Below are positions 34,385-41,584 of a DNA stretch of 64,000 nucleotides, one piece after another. The translations under genes and the position numbers were made by a program. The notes under the pieces were generated by a model. That model was not told where the DNA came from. It ran no database searches and saw only the letters and a program-made list of their open reading frames with translations. The stretch lies in NCBI GenBank assembly GCA_947495775.1, contig CANMAQ010000015.1, forward strand, positions 1-64,000, written 5' to 3'. Positions within the stretch are counted from its first letter, which is position 1. Each line of letters opens with the position of its first letter. The stretch is from Jejuia algarum (lineage in GTDB: Bacteria > Bacteroidota > Bacteroidia > Flavobacteriales > Flavobacteriaceae).

Positions 34385-34870
34385 ATGGCAACAGCGACTA
34401 AGAATTTATCAGAATACGATAAAACAACAATCCCAAATGCGAGCAACTATCGGTTTGGGATTGTTGTTTCAGAATGGAATGCTACCATCACAGAAGGCTT
34501 ATATGAAGGTGCTGTACAAGCACTTTTGGATAATGGCGTATCTAAGGACAATATCCTAAAATGGGATGTGCCTGGAAGTTTCGAGTTGATCTATGGAAGT
34601 AAAAAAATGCAGGAACAAAACGTAAATGCAGTTATTGCTATAGGTAGTGTTGTCCAAGGTGAAACTAAGCATTTCGATTTTGTATGCGAAGGCGTGGCAC
34701 AAGGCATTAAAGATTTAAATGTAATGAACGACACTCCTGTGATCTTTTGTGTGTTAACAGATAACACGATGCAACAAGCCGAAGAACGTTCTGGTGGCAA
34801 GCATGGTAATAAAGGTACCGAAGCTGCAATTGCGGCTATAAAAATGGCCGAATTACGTAAAAACGGATAA
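34385..34870 (+). CDS. ribH: 6,7-dimethyl-8-ribityllumazine synthase
   Basis: RibH condenses the ribityl-amino-uracil with dihydroxybutanone phosphate in riboflavin synthesis. The 161-residue protein has FGIVVSEWNATITEGLYEGA, WDVPGSFELIYGSKKM, IGSVVQGETKHFDFVCEGVAQGI, PVIFCVLTDNTMQQAEERSGG and GNKGTEAAIAAIKMAEL, all lumazine-synthase signatures. The active-site His lies in GETKHFDF. It is probably translated from the same mRNA as the upstream TPR gene. Confidence 0.96.
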   Translation: MATATKNLSEYDKTTIPNASNYRFGIVVSEWNATITEGLYEGAVQALLDNGVSKDNILKWDVPGSFELIYGSKKMQEQNVNAVIAIGSVVQGETKHFDFVCEGVAQGIKDLNVMNDTPVIFCVLTDNTMQQAEERSGGKHGNKGTEAAIAAIKMAELRKNG

Positions 34871-35541
34871 TTTTTCTGCATCACATAAATTTAGGGTCAA
34901 ATATTGAATACGTTTCGAAGCGTATTATACATCCTACTAAATATTTAGAACCTTGCTTGTGTCCTGTTTTTTTTTAGAGTCTAGCTTAAGGTGTTTATTT
35001 TTAAGTATTTAAAATAAATGCTTAGATGCTTTTTGTAATGCTAATGCGAGTACGCTTCGTAAATTGATGTGTATAAGATGAAGCGCTCTCAATATAGGTT
35101 ACTGAGATAAAAATACGGGTATTAACGAATAAAAAATGTGTTTTTTTGTATGTTATGTAACATTTCATGACATAAGCTGCTAATATGTAGGTTGTTAAGG
35201 ATTGAAATGAATTGCATTTAAAATCAGAATCATATGCATTTACCAAGTATTATAATGGCGGTATTAATGTCGAGTATTGGTCTTTTAGTAAAAGCATACC
35301 TTAATCTTATAGCGGGCTATAATAGCATGCCAAAACATAAAAGAGCGCATGTAAATTATAAGGCTAAATTAAAAACCGAAATACTTTTTAATACTATCAA
35401 GCTCTACTTAACTAAATAGAATTGTTTTAGTTTACCAAGGGCTACACGTTACAGGCACTACTTTGTTAACAATTTTTAGCATTCCAGCGGCGCCCATCTC
35501 TATGTTTTTGAGTATTTTTGAATACTATAAATCTTTAGATT
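34871..35541. other. 671-bp gap containing one possible small gene
   Basis: The stretch is AT-rich and has no strong hairpin. The only plausible coding sequence is the 61-codon frame at 35234-35419. A -7 match TATTTTTG at 35513-35520 could drive the small genes that follow. I see no other organised sequence. Confidence 0.5.
35234..35419 (+). CDS. Possible short DUF3784-like membrane protein
   Basis: The 61-residue frame begins with a hydrophobic segment (SIIMAVLMSSIGLLVKAYL) followed by LIAGYNSMPKHKRAH. That strongly resembles the LIAGYNTMSKEEK motif of DUF3784 membrane proteins. Those are usually ~95-100 residues with a second TM, so this would be a truncated or degenerate member. No clear promoter or neighbour supports expression. 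Confidence 0.4.
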   Translation: MHLPSIIMAVLMSSIGLLVKAYLNLIAGYNSMPKHKRAHVNYKAKLKTEILFNTIKLYLTK

Positions 35542-35772
35542 GTGTTTGGACAGCGTAAGCATAAAACATTCAATTATAAACCTAAATATGCAAAGCGTAA
35601 AGAAGAGGCTTCTACAGACGAAGAGACAGCATCTCAAGCCTTTGCGAAAAAGTGGCGTCAACAAACGGGACACAAGGTGCGTATGAAAGGCCTTTTACCT
35701 GTTAGAACCTTGATTTTACTTTTGGTATTATTATTGATCTGCATGTATGTATTAGAAAAAAACTACATGTAA
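35542..35772 (+). CDS. Small single-TM membrane protein, basic N-terminus
   Basis: Starting at a GTG, the 76-residue protein has a basic, aromatic N-terminus (FGQRKHKTFNYKPKYAKRKEE) and a C-terminal TM (LILLLVLLLICMYVL). The same layout occurs in the next protein (KNKKFSYTPRYYDDKGE ... TM), so the two look like distant paralogues. Homologues are often labelled riboflavin synthase subunit beta because of their place after ribH; nothing in the sequence supports that name. It lies between ribH and mutL, a conserved flavobacterial order. Confidence 0.75.
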   Translation: MFGQRKHKTFNYKPKYAKRKEEASTDEETASQAFAKKWRQQTGHKVRMKGLLPVRTLILLLVLLLICMYVLEKNYM

Positions 35773-35792
35773 CTTAAAAACGTTTGTAAATT

Positions 35793-36077
35793 ATGGCACG
35801 TATTAAATTACCAAAAAATAAGAAGTTTAGTTATACACCACGTTATTATGATGATAAAGGCGAAGGCAGTCCTTTTGAAATTAAACATAAATTCGATGAA
35901 TTTAGAAATACTGTAGGTGGGTCTAAAGATCTTAAATCGAAGTTTAATGCCGCTATTAATGATTACAAATACAATCAAGACGAAGCCGCCAATAAGCGTG
36001 TTTTTATTATTATTACAGTATTAGTTATTATTTTTTTATTTATTATTGGTTTCGATTTATCTATTTTCTTTTCGTAA
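35793..36077 (+). CDS. Small single-TM membrane protein, paralogue of its upstream neighbour
   Basis: The 94-residue protein has a basic N-terminus MARIKLPKNKKFSYTPRYYDDKGEGSPFEIKHKFDEF and a C-terminal hydrophobic helix (VFIIITVLVIIFLFIIGF). Orientation is probably N-in. It starts 20 bp after the previous gene and ends 6 bp before mutL, so the three are probably co-transcribed. The function is unknown. Confidence 0.8.
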   Translation: MARIKLPKNKKFSYTPRYYDDKGEGSPFEIKHKFDEFRNTVGGSKDLKSKFNAAINDYKYNQDEAANKRVFIIITVLVIIFLFIIGFDLSIFFS

Positions 36078-36083
36078 TACTAT

Positions 36084-37958
36084 ATGGCAGACATCATACA
36101 ACTTTTACCCGATCATGTTGCAAATCAAATCGCCGCAGGAGAAGTTGTGCAACGGCCAGCTTCAGTAGTTAAAGAGCTTTTAGAGAACGCAATAGATGCT
36201 GGAGCAACTGTTATAAAGTTAATTATAAAAGAGGCAGGCAAAACGCTCATTCAAGTTATCGATAACGGAAAGGGGATGAGTGGTACAGACGCCCGTTTAA
36301 GTTTTGAGCGTCATGCGACGTCCAAAATTAGAAATGCAGAGGATTTATTCCAACTACATACTAAAGGATTTAGAGGTGAAGCCTTGGCCAGTATAGCAGC
36401 TATAGCTCATGTAGAATTAAAAACAAAACAAGAGCACGACGATGTAGGGACAGCTATCGTTATAGAAGGGAGTAAAGTCACCTCGCAAGACGTGGTTGTA
36501 ACGCCAACAGGAACTGCAATAGCGGTTAAAAACTTGTTTTTTAATATACCAGCACGACGTAATTTTTTAAAATCGAATACGGTAGAATTACGCCATATTA
36601 TAGACGAATTTCATCGCGTAGCCCTTGCCCATCCTAATATTAGTTTTTCATTATACAATAATGGTAGCGAGTCTTTTAATGTGCCCGTTAGTAATTATAG
36701 ACAGCGTATTGTTAATCTTTTTGGCGCCAAAACCAACGAAAAGTTAGTGCCTGTTGAAGAAGATACAGAAGTTTTAAAGATTTCAGGATTTGTTGGGAAG
36801 CCAGAATTCGCAAAAAAAACAAGAGGCGAACAGTATTTTTTTGTCAATAACCGATTTATTAAAAGTGCTTATTTAAATCATGCTATTTTATCGGCTTTTG
36901 AAGGGCTGTTAAAAAGTGGAACGCATCCTAGTTATTTTTTAAACCTATGGGTAGACCCGCAAACTATAGATATTAATATCCATCCCACAAAAACAGAAAT
37001 TAAGTTTGATGATGAGCATACCTTGTATGCGATATTACGTTCGGCAACCAAACACAGTTTAGGACAGTTTAATATAGCACCTGTTTTAGATTTTGAGCGT
37101 GATGCGACTTTAGATACTCCTTACGATTTAAAAAGCACAAGTACAGAAGTACCAAAAATAGAGGTAGACCGTAGTTTTAATCCTTTTGAAATAGCAACAC
37201 CATCACAGCCAACAGGTGGGTCTCGTGGTACCTCTTCAGCATCCTACACTAAAGCACCTTCTACAGACCATTGGGATAGTTTATATGTAGGTTTAGAATC
37301 TAAGGGCACCATGTCACAAACCGATTTTAGCGAAGTTACTTTTGAAAGCGAAGACACTGTAAGTACGTTGTTTGACGAAACAGACACTTCAGAAGCGACA
37401 AGTTCTACATACCAATTACACAATAAATACATTATAAGTGCGATTAAATCGGGCATGTTGGTGATCGATCAACATAGAGCCCACCAGCGTATTTTATACG
37501 AAGATTTTTTAAGAGATATTACAGTAAAAGAAGGGGTAAGCCAACAATTGTTATTTCCTTTAGAGTTGCATTTTTCACAACAAGAATTAGATATTGTAAA
37601 GCAACTGCAACAAGATTTAGAACATACAGGGTTTGTATTTTCCAACCTTACAGACACCTCTTTAGAAATTACGGGCGTTCCTGTTATGGTGCCAGAAAGT
37701 GAAATTTCTATTATCTTAGAACAATTGGTGAGTGATGTCCAAAACGAAGTGCCCGATGCTAATTTTAGCGCGACCGATTTATTGGCTAAATCTATGGCTA
37801 AGAGTTTGGCTATAAAAACAGGACAGTCTTTACAAAAAGACGAACAAGAACATATTGTTAACAAGTTATTTGCATGTAAAGAACCTAATGTATCTCCTGC
37901 CAATAGGGTAACATTTATTACTGTAGGTGTAGATGAGCTAGATAAAAAATTCATATAA
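36084..37958 (+). CDS. mutL: DNA mismatch repair protein MutL
   Basis: MutL links mismatch recognition by MutS to strand removal. The 624-residue protein has the GHKL ATPase motifs (NAIDAGATVIKLII, DNGKGMSG, RHATSKI, TKGFRGEALASIAA, GTAIAVKNLFFNIPARRNFL). The linker spans ~330-430. The C-terminal dimerisation domain has DQHRAHQRILYE, where endonuclease-active MutL has DQHA-x2-E: here Gln replaces the first Glu. The CPHGRP zinc motif is also absent (the region reads KEPNVSPANRVTF). So this form probably lacks intrinsic nicking activity. It is followed after 3 bp by a rhomboid gene. Confidence 0.97.
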   Translation: MADIIQLLPDHVANQIAAGEVVQRPASVVKELLENAIDAGATVIKLIIKEAGKTLIQVIDNGKGMSGTDARLSFERHATSKIRNAEDLFQLHTKGFRGEALASIAAIAHVELKTKQEHDDVGTAIVIEGSKVTSQDVVVTPTGTAIAVKNLFFNIPARRNFLKSNTVELRHIIDEFHRVALAHPNISFSLYNNGSESFNVPVSNYRQRIVNLFGAKTNEKLVPVEEDTEVLKISGFVGKPEFAKKTRGEQYFFVNNRFIKSAYLNHAILSAFEGLLKSGTHPSYFLNLWVDPQTIDINIHPTKTEIKFDDEHTLYAILRSATKHSLGQFNIAPVLDFERDATLDTPYDLKSTSTEVPKIEVDRSFNPFEIATPSQPTGGSRGTSSASYTKAPSTDHWDSLYVGLESKGTMSQTDFSEVTFESEDTVSTLFDETDTSEATSSTYQLHNKYIISAIKSGMLVIDQHRAHQRILYEDFLRDITVKEGVSQQLLFPLELHFSQQELDIVKQLQQDLEHTGFVFSNLTDTSLEITGVPVMVPESEISIILEQLVSDVQNEVPDANFSATDLLAKSMAKSLAIKTGQSLQKDEQEHIVNKLFACKEPNVSPANRVTFITVGVDELDKKFI

Positions 37959-37961
37959 ATT

Positions 37962-38801
37962 ATGATGCGAATTACCGAAACAGTAAAGCACCTTATTATC
38001 ATCAATGTATTAATGTTTATAGGAACATTAGCGATAGGAAACGGTATGTTTTACGAATGGTTTGCGATGCATTTTCCAAAAAACGACAGTTTTCAATTTT
38101 GGCAAATTTTTACGCACATGTTTATGCATGGCGGAGCAGACATAAATAATTTAAGCATTTCACATTTATTATTTAATATGTTCGCGTTGTGGATGTTTGG
38201 ATCTTCGGTAGAACAGGTCTTAGGCGCAAAGCGTTTTATATTTATTTATATTTCGGCAGGATTAGGTGCCGTAGCTTTACAAGTGGCTTATCATTACTAT
38301 GATTTTTATACAGTATATCAAACCATAGCCGATTTAAACATAGATAATGAATTGCTTAATAAAATCATATCCATAGACGCTAGAGATGGTATATACATAA
38401 AAGGCGAACTTTTAAGTGAAGGTTTATTCCCTTTATTGCAAGAATACGGCATAAGTTCCGACCTTATAGATAAAGAGGTGTTTAAAGCGTTATTTGATCT
38501 CAATATTATTGCAAGAAGCACCATGGTAGGTGCCTCAGGGTGTATTATGGGAATTATGGCTGCTTTTGGAATGATGAACCCTAATGCAGAATTGATGATG
38601 ATTTTTTTACCCATCCCCATTAAAGCGAAGTATTTTATTCCAGGTATTATTATATTAGATTTAGTTTCTGGTATTTCAGGACATTCGTTTTTCAGTCCAA
38701 GTAATACAGCGCATTTTGCTCACGTAGGTGGTGCTATTACAGGCTTTTTAATGATGTGGTATTGGAAAAAAACGCAGTTTAATAGAAACCGTTGGAACTA
38801 A
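37962..38801 (+). CDS. Rhomboid-family intramembrane serine protease (first of a pair)
   Basis: The 279-residue multispanning protein contains FTHMFMHGG, SHLLFNMFALWMFG, the catalytic-Ser motif VGASGCIMG and the catalytic His in HFAHVGGAITGF. An ~85-residue soluble insertion (about 115-195) separates the second and Ser-bearing helices. It starts 3 bp after mutL and its stop overlaps the ATG of the second rhomboid (TAATG). Substrates are unknown. Confidence 0.9.
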   Translation: MMRITETVKHLIIINVLMFIGTLAIGNGMFYEWFAMHFPKNDSFQFWQIFTHMFMHGGADINNLSISHLLFNMFALWMFGSSVEQVLGAKRFIFIYISAGLGAVALQVAYHYYDFYTVYQTIADLNIDNELLNKIISIDARDGIYIKGELLSEGLFPLLQEYGISSDLIDKEVFKALFDLNIIARSTMVGASGCIMGIMAAFGMMNPNAELMMIFLPIPIKAKYFIPGIIILDLVSGISGHSFFSPSNTAHFAHVGGAITGFLMMWYWKKTQFNRNRWN

Positions 38802-39646
38802 TGACAACGCTTAATCAAGATTTAAAAGAAAAACTTTCCCGCTTAAACGTGCTGGAAAAACTTATAGTAGTAAACGTTGCTGTTTTTTTAATAGGTTTAC
38901 TCGTAACACCGCTATTAGGTTGGTTTGAATTGTCTAGTGTTTTCGGGACTTATCTTACTTCGCCTTGGACTATTATTACTTATGCGTTTGTACATTACGA
39001 TTTTATCCATTTAGGCTTAAACATGCTTTGGCTTTATTTTATAGCCCGTATGTTTCTTAATTTATTTTCGCCTAAAATGGCCTTAAATATTTATTTTTTA
39101 GGAGCCATAATGGGAGGTGTGTTTTACCTGTTGTTTTATGGGTTTTTACCTAAAAGTCAAATGGGAGCCCCTTTAGTAGGTGCTTCTGCTTCTATAAGAG
39201 CCTTACTTATATTTCTATGTGCGTATATGCCCAAACAAGAGGTACGGGTATTTACCTTTAATTTAAAACTCTGGTATATTGGTGCTGCGATTGCAGCTAT
39301 AGATGTTTTGAATCTTTTTGGAGCCAATGGAGGTGGAAGTTTGGCGCATCTTGGAGGTGTGGCCTTAGGCTATGTTTATGCAAAACAGCTCACAAAAGGT
39401 CAGGATATTGGTAAAGGATTTGAAGGTATTGCAGACCGTCTAGCGAGTCTCTTTACATTTAAAAAGAAGAGCCCCTTAAAAACGGTACACAAAAATAAAA
39501 GTAAAGTAGGCGGGTATGCCAAAGCCGACTTTGACCAGTTTAGCAACCAAAAAAAAATAGATATTATTTTAGATAAAATAGGTAAAAGCGGCTATGAAAG
39601 TTTAACATCTGAAGAAAAAGAACTTTTATTTAGAGCTGGAAAATAG
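38801..39646 (+). CDS. Rhomboid-family protease with C-terminal cytoplasmic domain (second of a pair)
   Basis: The 281-residue protein has YAFVHYDFIHLGLNMLWLY, VGASASIRALL (catalytic Ser in GAS), and LAHLGGVALGYVYA (catalytic His). It continues into a ~90-residue basic C-terminal domain ending FDQFSNQKKIDIILDKIGKSGYESLTSEEKELLFRA, which matches the DUF6576-type tail of Bacteroidota rhomboids. I chose the ATG at 38801, fused to the previous stop, over 38792. Confidence 0.9.
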   Translation: MTTLNQDLKEKLSRLNVLEKLIVVNVAVFLIGLLVTPLLGWFELSSVFGTYLTSPWTIITYAFVHYDFIHLGLNMLWLYFIARMFLNLFSPKMALNIYFLGAIMGGVFYLLFYGFLPKSQMGAPLVGASASIRALLIFLCAYMPKQEVRVFTFNLKLWYIGAAIAAIDVLNLFGANGGGSLAHLGGVALGYVYAKQLTKGQDIGKGFEGIADRLASLFTFKKKSPLKTVHKNKSKVGGYAKADFDQFSNQKKIDIILDKIGKSGYESLTSEEKELLFRAGK

Positions 39647-39685
39647 GATGAATCGTTAAAGGTCTTAAAACCGAAATAGAAGTAT

Positions 39686-40714
39686 ATGAAAAACCTAAAA
39701 TTCTTTGATAAACTGCTTTGGCTGGTCAATAGAATAGTAGCTGTACTTCTATTATTATCCTATATATTGCCTTTTTTACCCCCAAAGGCATTTTCTGTGT
39801 TATCGGTTTTAAGTTTGGGAAGTGTATTACTTATCGTAACTAATGTTCTCTTTTTTCTATATTGGTTGGTTAAGCTAAAACGACAGTTCATATTATCTCT
39901 TGGTGTTCTAGTGATTGGGTATGTGGCATTTGGCTCATTATATAAATTGTCTTCTAGCACGCAAAACACAGTCCCAGCGCATACGTTTAAGGTTATGAGC
40001 TATAATGTAAGGCTGTTTAATGTTTACAATTGGTTTTCAGAACCAGGGATAGAAACTCAAATCGTAGATCTTTTAAAAACAGAGGCTCCAGATGTACTTA
40101 GCCTTCAAGAATACCACCCTCATAAAAATGTAGACCTTTCTTTTTTTAAATACAAATACGAAAAATTATCTGGGAAGAAAACCAAATATGGACAAGCGAT
40201 ATTCTCTAAATTTCCAATTATAAATTCAGGATCTATAACGTTTCCAAACACATCTAACAATGCCATTTATGCAGATATTGTTATGAATGCAGATACCATA
40301 AGGGTATATAACATGCACTTAGAATCCATGCGTATCGATCCTAAAATAGAGAATTTAAGCAAAGAAGAGTCCGAACGCTTGTTTAAACGTATCGGCAAAA
40401 CGTTTAAAATGCAGCAGTCTCAAGCAGAGTTATTCTTAGAACATAAAGCACAGTGTCCTTATAAAATGGTGATTTGTGGTGATTTTAATAATACGGCATT
40501 TTCATATGTTTATAGACAGTTGAAAGGCGAATTAAATGATGCTTTCGATGAAGCTGGTAGTGGTTTTGGACGTACCTACGATTTTAAATTCTTCCCTGTC
40601 CGTATCGATTTTATATTTACCGATCCAGCTTTTCAAGTCCATAAATTTAAGACATACAACGCACATTACTCCGATCATTATCCTATTATGACGCGTTTAG
40701 AGCTTGCTAATTAG
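39686..40714 (+). CDS. Membrane-anchored endonuclease/exonuclease/phosphatase family protein
   Basis: Residues 1-90 hold two or three TM segments (IVAVLLLLSYILPFL, VLLIVTNVLFFLYWLV, FILSLGVLVIGYVAF). Residues ~105-342 are an EEP domain with KVMSYNVRLFN, DVLSLQEYH (metal Glu), NMHLES, CGDFNN and SDHYPIMTRL (catalytic His). The domain probably faces the periplasm. It could be a phosphodiesterase or nuclease; the substrate is not predictable. It lies 39 bp after the second rhomboid. Confidence 0.88.
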   Translation: MKNLKFFDKLLWLVNRIVAVLLLLSYILPFLPPKAFSVLSVLSLGSVLLIVTNVLFFLYWLVKLKRQFILSLGVLVIGYVAFGSLYKLSSSTQNTVPAHTFKVMSYNVRLFNVYNWFSEPGIETQIVDLLKTEAPDVLSLQEYHPHKNVDLSFFKYKYEKLSGKKTKYGQAIFSKFPIINSGSITFPNTSNNAIYADIVMNADTIRVYNMHLESMRIDPKIENLSKEESERLFKRIGKTFKMQQSQAELFLEHKAQCPYKMVICGDFNNTAFSYVYRQLKGELNDAFDEAGSGFGRTYDFKFFPVRIDFIFTDPAFQVHKFKTYNAHYSDHYPIMTRLELAN

Positions 40715-40803
40715 AGGTTTAGGTCTTTGAAAAGTTAGCAGAATAGACCCTAGATTACGAGGTTATTTGTATATTTATACGTAATAAAATTAGACCTAAA
40801 CCT
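40715..40803. repeat. 12-bp perfect inverted repeat downstream of the EEP gene
   Basis: AGGTTTAGGTCT (40715-40726) is repeated in inverse (AGACCTAAACCT) at 40792-40803, 65 bp apart. It is too widely spaced for a normal terminator. Confidence 0.55.
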
Positions 40804-40884
40804 ACTTTAGAATAGTATTAACACATGATTTTATAGCATTATGTAACGGTTATGGTGGTGCATACAACTATTTATGACAAGTTG

Positions 40885-40895
40885 TGTTAACCTTC
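40885..40895 (+). promoter_or_regulatory. Shared motif TGTTAACCTTC upstream of the CHAT-cluster lipoprotein
   Basis: The motif lies 47 bp before the ATG at 40943. It recurs upstream of the sigma-factor gene (minus strand) and of the gene at 45745. It is a candidate -35 element for the cluster's ECF sigma factor. Confidence 0.45.
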
Positions 40896-40942
40896 AACAC
40901 TAAGAGTGTATTAACCAGTAATTAAATTAAAAACATAATATT

Positions 40943-41584
40943 ATGAAACTAAATTTTTTACCAGTAGTATTGCTTGCTTTAACATTGTTAAGTGCCACGC
41001 AATGTAAAGATTACGAAAAAGGGAAACCCATCGAGGAGAAGGAGACAAAGATGACGGTAGCAAACACTGTATTTTTATCTAATTTTCATGCATTTCACTT
41101 AGAAGAAACTGTAGCGTTAGAGGCAAAGACCTTAGCTCAAATTGAAAAACAGTTGCTCGATACGCCTAATGCTAATGATTTACTAGGAGAGCAATTAAAA
41201 TTAAAAAGCAGTATTAAAGCCTTGGGAACTCAAAAACTGGAATTAGCAAAAGTAGGAGAAACCTTTAGAGGCTTTTCTGGAATTCCTAGACCTCCAATAC
41301 CTCAGCCTTGTCGTAGTGACAGAAGTGCTTGTATGCCTATTCCTTTTAACCATATAATAATACCACGTAGTTATAAAGCATTAGAGATTGTGTTTAAAGA
41401 CAGAGCCACAGGTAAACCTCTTGAAAATATAGGCTTAGATGAATTTACACCACTTCCTGAAGACGATAACTTTTCTGTGGCTAAAGTAGATGCTTTTAAA
41501 GGCGAATTTACTATGGACGTACATGCTTTATTCGAAAATGGTAAAACAATGGATTATACACTCAATGGCGCTATTTCAAATTAA
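40943..41584 (+). CDS. Lipoprotein of unknown function, first gene of the CHAT cluster
   Basis: The 213-residue protein has a lipoprotein signal (MKLNFLPVVLLALTLLSATQCKD, Cys ~21). A helical middle (HLEETVALEAKTLAQIEKQLL...LKLKSSIKAL) follows, then a Pro/Cys-rich segment (GIPRPPIPQPCRSDRSACMP) and a beta-rich end resembling a carboxypeptidase-regulatory or Ig-type strand set (YKALEIVFKDRATGKPLENIGLDEF). I do not recognise the family. The CHAT gene overlaps its 3' end, so the two are translated together. It carries the TGTTAACCTTC motif upstream. Confidence 0.75.
   Translation: MKLNFLPVVLLALTLLSATQCKDYEKGKPIEEKETKMTVANTVFLSNFHAFHLEETVALEAKTLAQIEKQLLDTPNANDLLGEQLKLKSSIKALGTQKLELAKVGETFRGFSGIPRPPIPQPCRSDRSACMPIPFNHIIIPRSYKALEIVFKDRATGKPLENIGLDEFTPLPEDDNFSVAKVDAFKGEFTMDVHALFENGKTMDYTLNGAISN

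Noticed and set aside
35022..35246. 74-codon minus-strand frame in the ribH to small-gene gap
   Set aside because: Its composition is atypical of a protein (Tyr/Thr/Ser/Ile runs), it overlaps the better DUF3784-like frame, and it lacks a start signal.
35542..36077. Riboflavin synthase subunit beta for the two small genes
   Set aside because: They are single-TM proteins with no lumazine or riboflavin synthase motif; the true ribH is the 34385-34870 gene.
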